Origin: Paenibacillus ferrarius
Lineage (GTDB): Bacteria; Bacillota; Bacilli; Paenibacillales; NBRC-103111
DNA: 64,000 nt
Direction: 5' to 3'
NCBI RefSeq assembly: GCF_002027705.1
Contig: NZ_MBTG01000028.1
Coordinates: 1 to 64,000, forward strand
Of this stretch, positions 43,301 through 51,237 are shown one piece after another. The notes under the pieces were generated by a model that saw only the letters and a program-made list of their open reading frames with translations, made no database searches and was not told where the DNA came from. Both the position numbers and the translations under genes were made by a program. The number at the start of each line of letters is the position of its first letter. Position 1 is the stretch's first letter.

Positions 43301-44934
43301 CTCAGCTGCAAGTGGGTGAAACCCTAGAGGCCATTGGTCTTTCAGGAAAGTATTCACAAGGTGACCGGATCCGGGTACGGGATACGAAGGAACTGAAAAA
43401 AGTAACGTCCATGCCAGTGAAAGTAACCGGAGTAACGCTGGACAAAGCAGCAGTAAGCTTAACAGTGGGAGCGCAAGAAACGTTGACAGCAGCAGTAGCG
43501 CCAATGGATGCGACGAACAAAGCTGTGAAGTGGAGCACGAGCGATAGCAAAGTCGCCACCGTAGTGGACGGAGTTGTGACTGCGATAAGCGCAGGAACAG
43601 CGACGATCACCGTGCAAACGGATGACGGATCATTCGAAGCTGCGACGGTTGTGACGGTTAGCAGTAAGAACGAAGGAAATGGCGGTAATGGCGGTAATGG
43701 CGGTAATGGCGGTAGTGGTGGTAGTGGCGGTGGTGGCAATAGTGGTGGCAATAGTGGCGGCAATAGCGGCAACAGCGGTACCTCTAGTCCATCTACGCCA
43801 ACAACAACCCCTGAGGAACAGTCAGGGAAAGTAGTCATTTCTGCGGAACAGCTTAAATCGCAAGAAAGTGGAAAAACAACGATAGCAGTTAAATCCGATA
43901 CGACAGAAGTGAAATTGCCATCCCATGCTTCTGAACTGCTTGGCAGCGGAAATCTGGTGATTAAGTCAGACAAGCTGGCGGTGGAAGTGCCGGCTAGTAT
44001 TCTGAAACAGCTGGAGAGCAAGCTTACTTCGGAAGATCTTAAGGATAGCGCGATTTCGTTGAAATTGAGCCCAATCAACTCGGCGGAGGCCAAGACGATT
44101 ATTGCTCAAAGCGAGCGTACGTCATCTGCGACAATTAAGCTGGCAGGCGAGGTGTATGAATTCAGTCTGTCGATCACCTCGGCAAACGGCAAAGTGGAGC
44201 AGCTAACGAAGTTCGATCAACCAATCGTGATTCGTTTGAAGGTAGATGCGAGTATTAATCAAAAGCTGGCAGGTATATTCTATATCTCTGATTCTGGAGA
44301 ATTGACGTATATTGGCGGCGACTACAAAGATGGCGAGATAACAGCAGCCATCAGCCATTTTAGTAAATATGCCGTGCTGGAAGTGAAGAAAACATTCAAA
44401 GATGTGCCTGCGAGTCACTGGGCATTCAATGTGATTTCGGAGCTTACGGCTAAGCAGATGCTAAATGGAACTGGGGAATCAACGTTTGAACCTTCTCGCT
44501 CAATTACGCGTGCTGAGTTTACAACGATGCTCCAAAACGTAATGAAATGGAGTGACGCGAGCACACTGGCGATCTTCTCCGATGTGCCTGCAACGGCTTG
44601 GTATGCGAAAGCTGTAGCAAGTGCTAATCAAGCAGGCATTGTTACGGGCAAAAGTGCCACCCAATTCGATCCTAATGGTCTCATCACGCGTGAGGAAATG
44701 ATTACGATGACGATGAGAGCCTACGAGAAGTTTGGCGGTACGAAGGCTCAGGTTCAAAAGGACACCAGATTTGACGATATGAATCTCGTTTCTTCATGGG
44801 CCCAAGAGCACGTGCAGAAGGCTGCTAAACTGGGACTCATTCAAGGAAGGGCGCAAGGGCAATTTGATCCTTCGGGCATGACTTCCCGCGCCGAAGCGGC
44901 ACAAATCATTTATAACTTACTTGGCAATAAATAA
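37330..44934 (+). CDS. Giant S-layer-anchored protein with lamin-tail, OB-fold and PHP domains
   Basis: 2534 residues with a signal peptide (about 1-33) and AGGGAGG before the ATG. Order by residue: beta-sandwich (35-205); Ig-like repeats (215-385) with PVA(a/s)K; lamin-tail-like domain (385-595, FLELYNTTDQDINLNGW); another Ig-like repeat; OB-fold domain (687-890, SFYVQDATGGMNI); two beta domains; PHP-type metallophosphoesterase (1090-1370) with GTTHNHTNISHDADGS, FSDHSHD, FNHPAM and GEDNHD as metal ligands; CARDB-like (1454-1556); a DUF4350/GATase-like domain (1557-1834); two OB folds (1837-2027); Big_2 (2029-2112); a Gly/Asn linker; a beta domain; three SLH repeats (2355-2534). The combination points to an extracellular phosphodiesterase or nuclease held on the wall, possibly for phosphate acquisition. 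Confidence 0.9.
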   Translation: MFQYISKHKKWYSLIMTLVMLVTMAIPLRPIGAETASTTLVKWDFANSTPTATEGISENLSKQVSVVGAGTLGYVAGASDKAATTTNWVADSSYWEAPFVTTGYTGIQLSSKQGSSNKGPKDFKVQYSLDHSTWKDVPNSAVVTANNFTSGVLSNLSLPSEVDNQSIVYVRWVVASTIAADGTAITSGGTSKIDDIVITGTSKNPSNTPQTAAPVAAKLSFPTLTNVKGTAGAVGSSVQVAVYFDDNALAGATTAAVDGSFDLTITNAQSKASVFITATENGKDPSNKVQVNLTVAPKTALPVASKITFPNVLTINGAAGAVTANSSVTINLADNSIAGSGTAGADGSFAISLTNPNSNTVVYVTAQEQGKTSSDKVAITLATLADSYKAGDIVFSQFYVNGGNSGAFYKTKFLELYNTTDQDINLNGWSVAYTAAGTMAFAAGKPLAGIIKAHGYYLIAGNTGATGAALPVKPDIDLGSGINPSASTGGAFVLAKKTDAVTGTADTDVIDLLAFTNASTTTFKNPLYWGQPFVATNLGSGTILRKTMEGSDPRGAVGSNNGWFTKDPSKDFVVNAPSSTSNPAEIIIRNSSYMISPVASKITLSTSGNTSQAVGTAGAVPGASTVKAYLENNGVVTSAAQVTAAADGSFTLSYTNSTNNPTVYLTHTDTQESKYTQIQVAGSNTQTSTIANLRKNDINGFPLSLGYTATIEGVITSTNGALGSELTSFYVQDATGGMNIISPISPAYEVKVGKKLRLTGHVVMTSGTTQFVPSTVTELGDDTAPVPVSIPLTALSSYATAEQLEGKFVSFKAKVTNIPASGPDYNVTVTDESDNTAIVSLLSTTGIDVAGGAVTLGETYTFTGIVKQAKITSPYTSGYMVMPRAASDILGELQIAHTPLTKAYIGVDTSFKASVKFADRVTVWYKGQLDAAYTPIALASADKLNYNGKIAAGSMPTGKLLYYMEAVNQSTTKSVGSSSAPITVDIVEDTDGPEYTDLLPLEGDELETKHPAISATLDDANGVDPASIRIYIDDLAHDFTSKAVITETRIKLVLTTADDLSAGEHTIILKGQDKLGNASTKSWKFKIAERFVGGNHYYGTTHNHTNISHDADGSPESALIAAKAHHYDFFAFSDHSHDIDSSLVGSDNVDHNGMPERTGGSNWALTKSLAKDYTKDGSFVVFPAFEMTSTTWGHSNVFGTSNFIDRVESGGKYQNLQSYYAWVLTYDNIVAQFNHPAMSANAFDNFIPYDKNVDRLFTMLEVGNGSGKYSYANAQDKFFSALDLGWHVAPTYGEDNHDATWGETKQRTVIVAKDLTQDSLMDAMRKKRVYFTEDPNAKLEVSASGWYMGSTTDSKTLDFQIVGSDSVLEQKSDPAYSYLKTVSNDNIAKVELITNGGRVIDTYVPKTDSTSFTWSPTVNVIGGQQWFVTRVTQKDGDRIYSSPIWSPVEPIAVKVSNVSAVEGAVVGGYDAPLKAGISNMGTVDVTNLTAHFYYDQVDAAHLIGDAQVASLKTNSSTTASVVWSKPPAGDHRVIVVMNSTDQDLGDNKFEQAFTVKPPLGKTILIDASKNNENTTKDTGTYKDNLKLFTTMMRQQGYTVAENTAAITDDTLKSAAVLYISHPSSSYGSAEIAAITKFVAQGGSLYLAEKSNYGGSNQNLNAILAGAGSSLMVNNDGVFDETADGNFWGTPLTSNFSVRAHPKPVSNNLTDFVPTIEYYSGSSVAKSDGKGNKVALTDTDALTILVRGNESTFQDAAQIKADSVAYNPRTPNGKAGPALTDVTGGSAIPLVASEIVGKGRIVVSGMNIFNDKQMDQTFNAKGNDPFAMNVMNWLSHLEPKVTPIGDARNLAEGTTVLVQGKVTTAAGNFFDSAYVQDETGGIMAFNEVPVGTLKLGDVVRVYGHIKIFENNTELEFDKFDNSIVKVSSGTPLVPKVVSTKDSISDAYQGQLVKVTGNVVARPDATTYVINDGSGEVMVFVDGYIINQSGPIPQLQVGETLEAIGLSGKYSQGDRIRVRDTKELKKVTSMPVKVTGVTLDKAAVSLTVGAQETLTAAVAPMDATNKAVKWSTSDSKVATVVDGVVTAISAGTATITVQTDDGSFEAATVVTVSSKNEGNGGNGGNGGNGGSGGSGGGGNSGGNSGGNSGNSGTSSPSTPTTTPEEQSGKVVISAEQLKSQESGKTTIAVKSDTTEVKLPSHASELLGSGNLVIKSDKLAVEVPASILKQLESKLTSEDLKDSAISLKLSPINSAEAKTIIAQSERTSSATIKLAGEVYEFSLSITSANGKVEQLTKFDQPIVIRLKVDASINQKLAGIFYISDSGELTYIGGDYKDGEITAAISHFSKYAVLEVKKTFKDVPASHWAFNVISELTAKQMLNGTGESTFEPSRSITRAEFTTMLQNVMKWSDASTLAIFSDVPATAWYAKAVASANQAGIVTGKSATQFDPNGLITREEMITMTMRAYEKFGGTKAQVQKDTRFDDMNLVSSWAQEHVQKAAKLGLIQGRAQGQFDPSGMTSRAEAAQIIYNLLGNK

Positions 44935-44954
44935 ATCATTTTACCGAAAGGGAG

Positions 44955-44995
44955 AGAGGGACCATTCCGAAAGAATGGCATCCCTCTTCCTTTTC
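44955..44995 (+). terminator. Terminator of the giant gene
   Basis: AGAGGGA-CATTC pairs with GAATG-TCCCTCT around CGAAA, followed by TCCTTTT. The T-run is interrupted, so some read-through into the HupE gene is possible. Confidence 0.75.
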
Positions 44996-45028
44996 TCTAC
45001 ATTATTTTAACTAAAATGGGGGATTTTC

Positions 45029-46240
45029 ATGTATAGGCAATTAGTGTCTAAAGGCCGGTTGGCGGTGTGTTTGATCGCCTTAGCTTTGCTTTTAGTCCTG
45101 CCATTCAAGCAAGCGGCTTATGCCCATGCGTATAGTGCAAGTTATGCTACGCTCGATCTAACCCAATCACAAACCCGCTTAACGTTTGCCATCGATGAGC
45201 TCTCTGTTATCGAATTGGCCGGTGGGGATACAGATAACAACAAGATGCTGGACCAAGCGGAGTTTGAGGGAATTCGCGATAAATTTGCAGATGTCATTAA
45301 ACCTCAATTAACGCTGAAAATCGGTGGTCAAATTCAGGCTATGCAGCAAATTCAAAGCATTGTACTTGATCGGGAAGGCGATGCCTCCAAAGTGCTGCTA
45401 ACTGCGATCTATCCGCCAGTACTCGCTTCACAGAACATTTCATTGAAGGATACCCTGTATCAAAATGATACGAAAACGAATTATGTTAATTTATTGACGA
45501 TTCATTACGGTACGCAGAGCAGCACAGCGGCCTTGTCGGCAGAGAACCGCAGCTGGGCGATGCAGCTGACGGATGCGGATTTTGCCAAATTGCCGCCGGA
45601 TCTGCAAAGCATGCCAGCTGCTGCTTCTCAGAAAGCTTCTTCGGCCACAGACGCAGGGAAATCGGTCGATAGCAAAGTGGAAACGGACGCAATATCCGGC
45701 TGGTACTCCTTTTTTATGCTGGGCATCCATCATATTCTTGGCGGTTATGACCATTTGCTGTTCTTATTTTCATTGCTTATCGCCAGACAGACTTACAAGC
45801 AATACGCCACTATGATTACGGCTTTTACAATCGCGCATAGTCTTACGTTAACCCTTACTGTCCTAAATATTATCGCAGTTCCTCCTTCTATCGTGGAGCC
45901 GCTTATTGCGCTAAGCATTTGCTATGTGGCCATTGATAATATGGTACGCAAATCAGTCAGCTACCGCTGGCTTCTCACGTTTCTATTTGGCTTGATTCAT
46001 GGTATGGGCTTTGCTGATATTTTGAAAGGGATGAACATTCCGAAGACCGAGCTGGCTACGGATTTAATCAGCTTTAACCTAGGGATCGAAACCGTGCAGC
46101 TGATCATCGTGGCCATCTTCATTCCGCTTTTGTACATGATGCACCGGGTCAAATATGCGAGGAAAATTGTGATTTCCGGATCTGCGCTGGCTTTGTTGTT
46201 AGGCGGGATCTGGCTGGTTGAAAGAGTGTTCGAAACGTAA
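45029..46240 (+). CDS. HupE/UreJ-family membrane protein with EF-hand-like loop
   Basis: 403 residues. A signal peptide ending AAYAHAYS is followed by an outside domain with a 12-residue EF-hand-like loop, DTDNNKMLDQAE (about residues 66-77). The membrane part (from about 230) carries the HupE/UreJ_2 signatures LGIHHILGGYDHLLFL, AHSLTLTLTV and LFGLIHGMGFADIL; the histidines inside helices are thought to bind nickel, cobalt or another metal. It opens a same-strand cluster of four membrane protein genes (gaps of 39, 10 and 33 bp), so a shared role in metal handling is likely. Confidence 0.9.
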   Translation: MYRQLVSKGRLAVCLIALALLLVLPFKQAAYAHAYSASYATLDLTQSQTRLTFAIDELSVIELAGGDTDNNKMLDQAEFEGIRDKFADVIKPQLTLKIGGQIQAMQQIQSIVLDREGDASKVLLTAIYPPVLASQNISLKDTLYQNDTKTNYVNLLTIHYGTQSSTAALSAENRSWAMQLTDADFAKLPPDLQSMPAAASQKASSATDAGKSVDSKVETDAISGWYSFFMLGIHHILGGYDHLLFLFSLLIARQTYKQYATMITAFTIAHSLTLTLTVLNIIAVPPSIVEPLIALSICYVAIDNMVRKSVSYRWLLTFLFGLIHGMGFADILKGMNIPKTELATDLISFNLGIETVQLIIVAIFIPLLYMMHRVKYARKIVISGSALALLLGGIWLVERVFET

Positions 46241-46279
46241 CATTATTCAAGTTGTATCATTCGTTAGGAGAGGGTCCTG

Positions 46280-47308
46280 TTGCAGCAAATGGCAGTAACG
46301 AAAAAAACAAACAAGTCCAATGCTAACCTATTTGTTCTACTGTTTCTTCTAGGTATCGTTTCTCTCTATGTGTTTACGTATGAATCACCCGGGTCTGTCC
46401 TAAGCAGTCCCAAGCTCCAAGTGTTCAAGACGGTGTTCATTTCCATGATTATCGAGGCGATGCCGTTTATTTTGATAGGCGTGTTTGTATCCGCGCTTTT
46501 GCAGGTGTATGTATCGGAGCAAATGATCCGCAAAATGATTCCTCGCCATCCTGTGCTGGGCATTCTAACGGCCAGTGTACTTGGTATCATCTTTCCCATT
46601 TGCGAATGCGGCATGGTACCAGCGATCCGCAAGCTGATTCGCAAAGGCATGCCCGTTCATGTGGCGACAACGTTTATTCTTGTTGGTCCTATCTTGAATC
46701 CGGTTGTGTTCTGGTCCACTTGGACAGCTTTCCGCAATCGGCCGGAAATGGCCTTTTCACGTATGGGATTGGCGTTCCTATGTGCCCTGCTCATCGGGCT
46801 GATCGTATATCGGTTTGCAAAAGGCAACCCGCTGCGTCAAACAGCAAGCGATTTGCACAGTCATGATCACGAAGAGGATCATTCTCATACACATGCAAGC
46901 AATAAAGTTGTAAGTGTCATGGGTCATGCAATTGAAGAATTTTTTGAAATGGGCAAATATTTATTGTTCGGCGCGTGTCTAGTTGCCGTTTTGATAACTT
47001 TCATCAGCCAAGAAAGCTTGGTATCACTTGGACAAGGCGCATGGAGCTCCAATTTCATGATGATGGGTCTCGGCTTTCTTCTGTCATTATGTTCGACCTC
47101 GGATGCTTTTGTGGCTCAATCGTTCATGACCACCTTCTCCAAAGGTTCGTTGATTGCGTTCTTGGTCTTTGGGCCGATGCTGAATCTCAAAGGTCTTCTT
47201 ATGATGCTGGCCGTTTTTAAAACAAAATTTGTTGTTCTATTAAGTCTGTTAGTTTTTGTGTTCGTCTATGCAGGCTCTATCATTCTAGAATATACAGTAC
47301 TGAAATGA
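46280..47308 (+). CDS. ycgR: YraQ/YcgR-family permease
   Basis: 342 residues from TTG 46280, which has AGGAGAGGG 6 bases upstream; ATG 46289 would be too far from it. About eight membrane helices in two repeats, with the family motif FPICECGMVPAIRKLIRKG and VGPILNPVVFWSTW (DUF318/UPF0718). A cytoplasmic His-rich loop HSHDHEEDHSHTHAS joins the halves. In B. subtilis the same family member (YcgR) is paired with YcgQ, as here. The transported substrate is not established; the His clusters suggest Zn, Ni or Co. Confidence 0.88.
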   Translation: MQQMAVTKKTNKSNANLFVLLFLLGIVSLYVFTYESPGSVLSSPKLQVFKTVFISMIIEAMPFILIGVFVSALLQVYVSEQMIRKMIPRHPVLGILTASVLGIIFPICECGMVPAIRKLIRKGMPVHVATTFILVGPILNPVVFWSTWTAFRNRPEMAFSRMGLAFLCALLIGLIVYRFAKGNPLRQTASDLHSHDHEEDHSHTHASNKVVSVMGHAIEEFFEMGKYLLFGACLVAVLITFISQESLVSLGQGAWSSNFMMMGLGFLLSLCSTSDAFVAQSFMTTFSKGSLIAFLVFGPMLNLKGLLMMLAVFKTKFVVLLSLLVFVFVYAGSIILEYTVLK

Positions 47309-47318
47309 GGAAAGACCT

Positions 47319-48248
47319 ATGCCGAAAAACTGGAACATAAAAGCCCTCCATCATTTTATCAAGTCCGGCATTCTTGCAGGGTTTGCAGGAGTCTTGCTGA
47401 AGCTGCTCCTTACAGGGGACATGCTGCTGTATATCGCACCGCACTTAATGCTCTATGTCGACATCGCAGTGTGCGGCTTAGTGATCATGACTGCATTTCA
47501 AATCTATGTCGCTTTCCTATCTCTTAAGAAAAATGTCGTTGTCTGCGATTGCGGGCATGATCATTCCCATAGTCATTCCCATAGTCATTCTCATGAGCCT
47601 TCGCGCTCTTCTTGGTTGCATGTAGGGATTTACAGCCTATTTATTTTTCCGCTTATTTTGGCCACGATCTTGCCGAACACAGCTCTAGCCGGTTCAATGG
47701 CTCAAGGCAAAGGGATGAATGTTAGCGGCATTTCGGCCAAAGGGAAAGACGGCCCCGTTGAATTGGTCAGCATGAAGGGCGGCGTAGATCCAGCCGTACA
47801 AAATATGTTCAAAACGAACGTGTACAATCGCGATTACGCGAAACTAGGCATGCGCTTGTACAATCAGGAAATGATTGAAATGAAAGATCAATGGTTTATC
47901 GAAAAGCTGCAAGCAATCAATACCTTTGTGGATAACTTTCAAGGGAAGAGTATTAAAATTACAGGTTTTGTTTATCGCGAAGAAGGACTTCCTGCCTCCC
48001 AATTTATTATTGGACGTATGGCGATGACGCACTGTATAGCGGACATCTCCCCTTATGGGATCATTACGGAGACACCGGATGCGGGCCAGTATCCCAACGA
48101 TACGTGGCTAACCATTACAGGAACGATTGATCACACAGAATATCACGGGCAGAAAGTAATGAAGATTAACATTGAGCAGATTGAACCGGCAGTGGCTAAT
48201 GCAGTTCCTTACGTGTATCCGGATTGGAATTTTGCCTCTGAATTGTAA
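47319..48248 (+). CDS. ycgQ: TIGR03943/YcgQ-family protein
   Basis: 309 residues, starting 10 bp after the permease stop. The N-terminal third has two membrane helices, then VVVCDCGHDHSHSHSHSHSH, then a third helix. The soluble domain (about 130-305) contains FQGKSIKITGFVYREEGL, RMAMTHCIADISPYGII and TPDAGQYPNDTWLTITGTI, typical of the TIGR03943 family, with a Cys/His pair (THC) that could bind metal. It is probably the partner subunit of the preceding permease. The CDCGHDH(SH)n stretch is a likely zinc or nickel store. Confidence 0.88.
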   Translation: MPKNWNIKALHHFIKSGILAGFAGVLLKLLLTGDMLLYIAPHLMLYVDIAVCGLVIMTAFQIYVAFLSLKKNVVVCDCGHDHSHSHSHSHSHEPSRSSWLHVGIYSLFIFPLILATILPNTALAGSMAQGKGMNVSGISAKGKDGPVELVSMKGGVDPAVQNMFKTNVYNRDYAKLGMRLYNQEMIEMKDQWFIEKLQAINTFVDNFQGKSIKITGFVYREEGLPASQFIIGRMAMTHCIADISPYGIITETPDAGQYPNDTWLTITGTIDHTEYHGQKVMKINIEQIEPAVANAVPYVYPDWNFASEL

Positions 48249-48281
48249 GTGAATTTCTAGTCTTCTATGGAGGTGCCCTGT

Positions 48282-49139
48282 ATGGCGCTCAGTATTGGCA
48301 GTTTGGTTCTTATAGGTTTAGGTCTAAGTTATTTCCTTATAAATCTTTATAAATGGAATGCTGCGCTATCCAAGTTGGCTGGCAAGACGATCATCACTCT
48401 GCTCGCAGCGATTGCTGGCTTGTCGGTAGGGATGCTGAGCATTCAAATGTTTGCCTACCAAGTTTATTTATCCCTAAGCTTATCCATTTTCCTGATGTTG
48501 GTTTTAGGTTACATGGCGGGTAGATTATGGGGCGTGTATGCGATATGGAACACTGTGCTGACGGGGATACTTGGAGCTATCGTGGGTGTTCGTTGTGGCA
48601 TGATCTTCTATTTATCCGGCAAAGTGATGTTTGTTACGGATGTCATCGTAATGATCCTGCTGTTTTTACTTTTAAAAGGGATGGAGTGGCAGGCGGGTCT
48701 TTCCTCTCAAACAAAAAGCTCTAAAACGAACCTGCTTTCAGCAAGGCTTGCGACTTTATGCCTTTCTGTAATCGTGGCAGGAGCTGCTATTGCCTTGCTT
48801 GTTCAGAAAGATCAGATCGTTGTTGGTCAGATTGGACAAAAAGAGACACAGGAAGCCGTCTATGAGGAATCGAACGATCTGCAAACCATCAGAATTGAGT
48901 TGAATGCAGGGGGTTTTAACCCGAAGAATGTCAATTTTAAAAAAGCGACCATGATTAAAGCCGTCTTTGTCGTATCCGCGTTAAGCGATGAAGGTTTAAA
49001 GTTGAAGTCGACGGACTTGCATATCGATGCCGTATTGAAGAAAGGCGACAATGTATTTCTGCTGAACAACCCGCAGCCTGGCACGTATACGTACACGGTT
49101 GGCGATCAGAAGGCGACAGGCACTTTTACGATAAAATGA
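48282..49139 (+). CDS. Membrane protein with cupredoxin-like C-terminal domain
   Basis: 285 residues from ATG 48282 after GGAGGTG; an ATG at 48267 overlaps that site. Six or so membrane helices (residues 5-185) precede an outside domain (about 200-285) with NAGGFNPKNVNFKKATMIKA, KGDNVFLLNNPQPGTYTY and a final GTFTIK. This strand order resembles a cupredoxin (FxPxxIxv..G ... PGTYxYxC), but the copper-binding Cys, His and Met residues are absent. It may be a structural or sensor domain and not an electron carrier. It is the last gene of the metal cluster; deoR follows with its own promoter. Confidence 0.75.
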   Translation: MALSIGSLVLIGLGLSYFLINLYKWNAALSKLAGKTIITLLAAIAGLSVGMLSIQMFAYQVYLSLSLSIFLMLVLGYMAGRLWGVYAIWNTVLTGILGAIVGVRCGMIFYLSGKVMFVTDVIVMILLFLLLKGMEWQAGLSSQTKSSKTNLLSARLATLCLSVIVAGAAIALLVQKDQIVVGQIGQKETQEAVYEESNDLQTIRIELNAGGFNPKNVNFKKATMIKAVFVVSALSDEGLKLKSTDLHIDAVLKKGDNVFLLNNPQPGTYTYTVGDQKATGTFTIK

Positions 49140-49141
49140 AG

Positions 49142-49170
49142 TTGTCATATTGGACATATATGGATATAAT
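49142..49170 (+). promoter_or_regulatory. SigA-type promoter for deoR
   Basis: TTGTCA (49142-49147) and TATAAT (49165-49170) with a 17-bp spacer. Transcription near 49177 excludes an in-frame GTG at 49184 as a practical start. Confidence 0.75.
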
Positions 49171-49237
49171 TAGCTGAAATTATGTGCAATTTGTTTGCTC
49201 ATACTTTAATGTGAGAAGACGAAAGTGTGGGTTGCAA

Positions 49238-50248
49238 GTGTCCGAGGAACGCACCGATGATAAATTAGCGAGAATGATTGATGCTGCCAAAATGTATTAT
49301 CAGTTGGATTACAGCCAGCAGGAGATTGCCAAAACGTTCGGAATCTCCCGTCCGACCGTTTCCCGTTTTTTGCAGCAAGCGAAGGATGAGGGGTATGTGC
49401 AAATTAAGATTAACGACCCCAGGGAGAACAACGAGCATTTAGCAAGGGAAATCGAAAAGAAATTCCAGCTAAAGAAAGCAGTCGTCGTATCTGTTCCGCA
49501 ATATCAGGATGCGATTGTCAAAAAGTACTTGGGTGAAGGTACTGCGCAATATGTATATGAAACGGTCAAGGATGGCGATATTATTGCCACAACGTGGGGA
49601 ACGACACTCTATGAAGTCGCGCTCAATCTGAAAGATAAACATCTGAAGGATGTTAAGGTTGTCCAGCTAAACGGTGGCGTCAGCCACTCGGAAACGAATA
49701 CGTATGCCCATGAAATCGTTAATTTGTTCGGCAAAGCGTTTCATACCTCGCCTTATTTCATACCGCTTCCAGCGATTGTCGATCATTCCGTCGTGAAACA
49801 TGCGATCGAAGCGGATCGTCATATTCGCAACATTCTTAATTTGGGCAAACAGTCCAACATTGCTATTGTAACGGTAGGGGCGCCAACGGAAGATTCCGTG
49901 CTGATTAAAGCCAATTATTTTACCGAATCCGATTTGAAAGTCATTTATGAAAAAGGTGCGGGAGATATTTGCTCTCGTTATATTGATATACACGGAAATA
50001 TTTGTTCGGAAGAGTTGAATCAAAGAACAATTGGCATAGAATTGGAAGAATTAAAATGGAAAGAACAATCCATTCTGGTCGCTGGCGGTGCTAAGAAAGT
50101 AGACGGCATCTATGGTGCCCTGCAAGGCAAGTATGCGAACGTGCTGGTCACGGACCAATTCACAGCCAAATACTTGCTTGAGCGCGTCTGCCCAGTGCAA
50201 GAGGCGTCCGAAGAAGATATTGAAGATTTCATGAAGAAGGCTACCTAA
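49238..50248 (+). CDS. deoR: DeoR (SorC-family) deoxyribonucleoside regulator
   Basis: 336 residues if GTG 49238 is used; alternatives are TTG 49232 or GTG 49210, and no site is strong. The HTH is in DYSQQEIAKTFGISRPTVSRFLQQAKDEGYVQI and the effector domain shows DGDIIATTWGTTLYEV, VQLNGGVSHSETNTYA, GDICSRYIDIHGNIC and SILVAGGAKKVDGIYGALQG. All of these closely follow Bacillus subtilis DeoR, which represses deoxyribonucleoside catabolism until deoxyribose-5-phosphate binds. No deoC, nupC or pdp gene is adjacent in this window, so its targets lie elsewhere. Confidence 0.85.
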   Translation: MSEERTDDKLARMIDAAKMYYQLDYSQQEIAKTFGISRPTVSRFLQQAKDEGYVQIKINDPRENNEHLAREIEKKFQLKKAVVVSVPQYQDAIVKKYLGEGTAQYVYETVKDGDIIATTWGTTLYEVALNLKDKHLKDVKVVQLNGGVSHSETNTYAHEIVNLFGKAFHTSPYFIPLPAIVDHSVVKHAIEADRHIRNILNLGKQSNIAIVTVGAPTEDSVLIKANYFTESDLKVIYEKGAGDICSRYIDIHGNICSEELNQRTIGIELEELKWKEQSILVAGGAKKVDGIYGALQGKYANVLVTDQFTAKYLLERVCPVQEASEEDIEDFMKKAT

Positions 50249-50268
50249 TACCAGAAGTCTTAAAAGGG

Positions 50269-50300
50269 CCGTTAAGGAGATTGATTCCTTGACGGTTTTT
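50269..50300 (+). terminator. Intrinsic terminator of deoR
   Basis: CCGTTAAGGA pairs with TCCTTGACGG across a 7-base loop, followed by TTTTT. Confidence 0.92.
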
Positions 50301-50365
50301 CTTGTTGTGTTTGTTTTTCCGAAAAATTGGCATCCTAAAAGCATCACAAACTAAGGAGCTACAAG

Positions 50366-51133
50366 ATGCCACAAATACGGTCATATCTATGGTTGTCCTG
50401 CCTACTCGCCTTGCTTAGCGGATGCTCTCAGCAGCCGAAGATTCATCAACAAGGAGTTCGGGAACATACGAACCTTGCTGCCGAGCGTGAAACTGACAAT
50501 AAGATGTCGAATTGGAATCTAACAAGCAAAGATGCTGAACTCTACAAAGGAGATTTGGGTATCGGCCAGCCTGTTCGCACGAATCAAGTGAAGAGCTTAG
50601 AGGGCGGAGGCGAGAAACCTTCCATTCACTCTAACAGTTCTTCCTTGGTTCAAGTATTTCCCGATACTTCCATCGTTTCGAAGCCAGGCGGATTGGTTGA
50701 AAATGTGATTGATACAGCGATGTCTTATTTGGGGACCCCTTATGAATATGGTTCTGACCGCTCAGATCCCTCTTCCTTTGACTGCTCGGATTTCACACAT
50801 TGGTCTTATCTCTCTGCGCTTGGCATGGATTTGCCGATAGATTCTAGAAGCCAAGCTGCTTATGTAGAAACCTTTTCCAAAAGGAAATATACGGATATTA
50901 ACCAAGCGCAGCGGGGGGATCTCTTGTTTTTTATCAGCTACCTAGGCAACTCGCCTTCCGATTACCAAGGATTAAATGCGTCCCAGAAAACCATCACCCA
51001 TACAGGGATTTATTTAGGGGACGGTAAAATCATTCATACGGCCTCGCAGAAAACAGGCGGGGTTCGCATCGATCAAATTTTTGACAATCATCTGCAATAC
51101 CGCTTTGTTCTTGGCGGGGGAGTCTTGGACTAA
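50366..51133 (+). CDS. NlpC/P60 family lipoprotein (cell-wall peptidase)
   Basis: 255 residues. A short signal peptide ends in the lipobox LLSGC (Cys20). A variable spacer (21-112) leads to an NlpC/P60 domain with MSYLGTPYEYGSD, the nucleophile in SSFDCSDFTHWSYL (about residue 139), the catalytic His in ITHTGIYLGDGKIIH (about 212) and VRIDQIF downstream. Such enzymes cleave gamma-D-Glu-diaminopimelate bonds in peptidoglycan. It is preceded by AAGGAG and has no obvious operon partner. Confidence 0.92.
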   Translation: MPQIRSYLWLSCLLALLSGCSQQPKIHQQGVREHTNLAAERETDNKMSNWNLTSKDAELYKGDLGIGQPVRTNQVKSLEGGGEKPSIHSNSSSLVQVFPDTSIVSKPGGLVENVIDTAMSYLGTPYEYGSDRSDPSSFDCSDFTHWSYLSALGMDLPIDSRSQAAYVETFSKRKYTDINQAQRGDLLFFISYLGNSPSDYQGLNASQKTITHTGIYLGDGKIIHTASQKTGGVRIDQIFDNHLQYRFVLGGGVLD

Positions 51134-51237
51134 CCCATAAAAGTGCGGATTTGTACAAACGGGCAGCTGTTTCCCTTCCATCCATTTCGGTATAGAATAA
51201 AAGCATTGAAGTGTAGGGAAGGGAGTTAGACCAAGGT

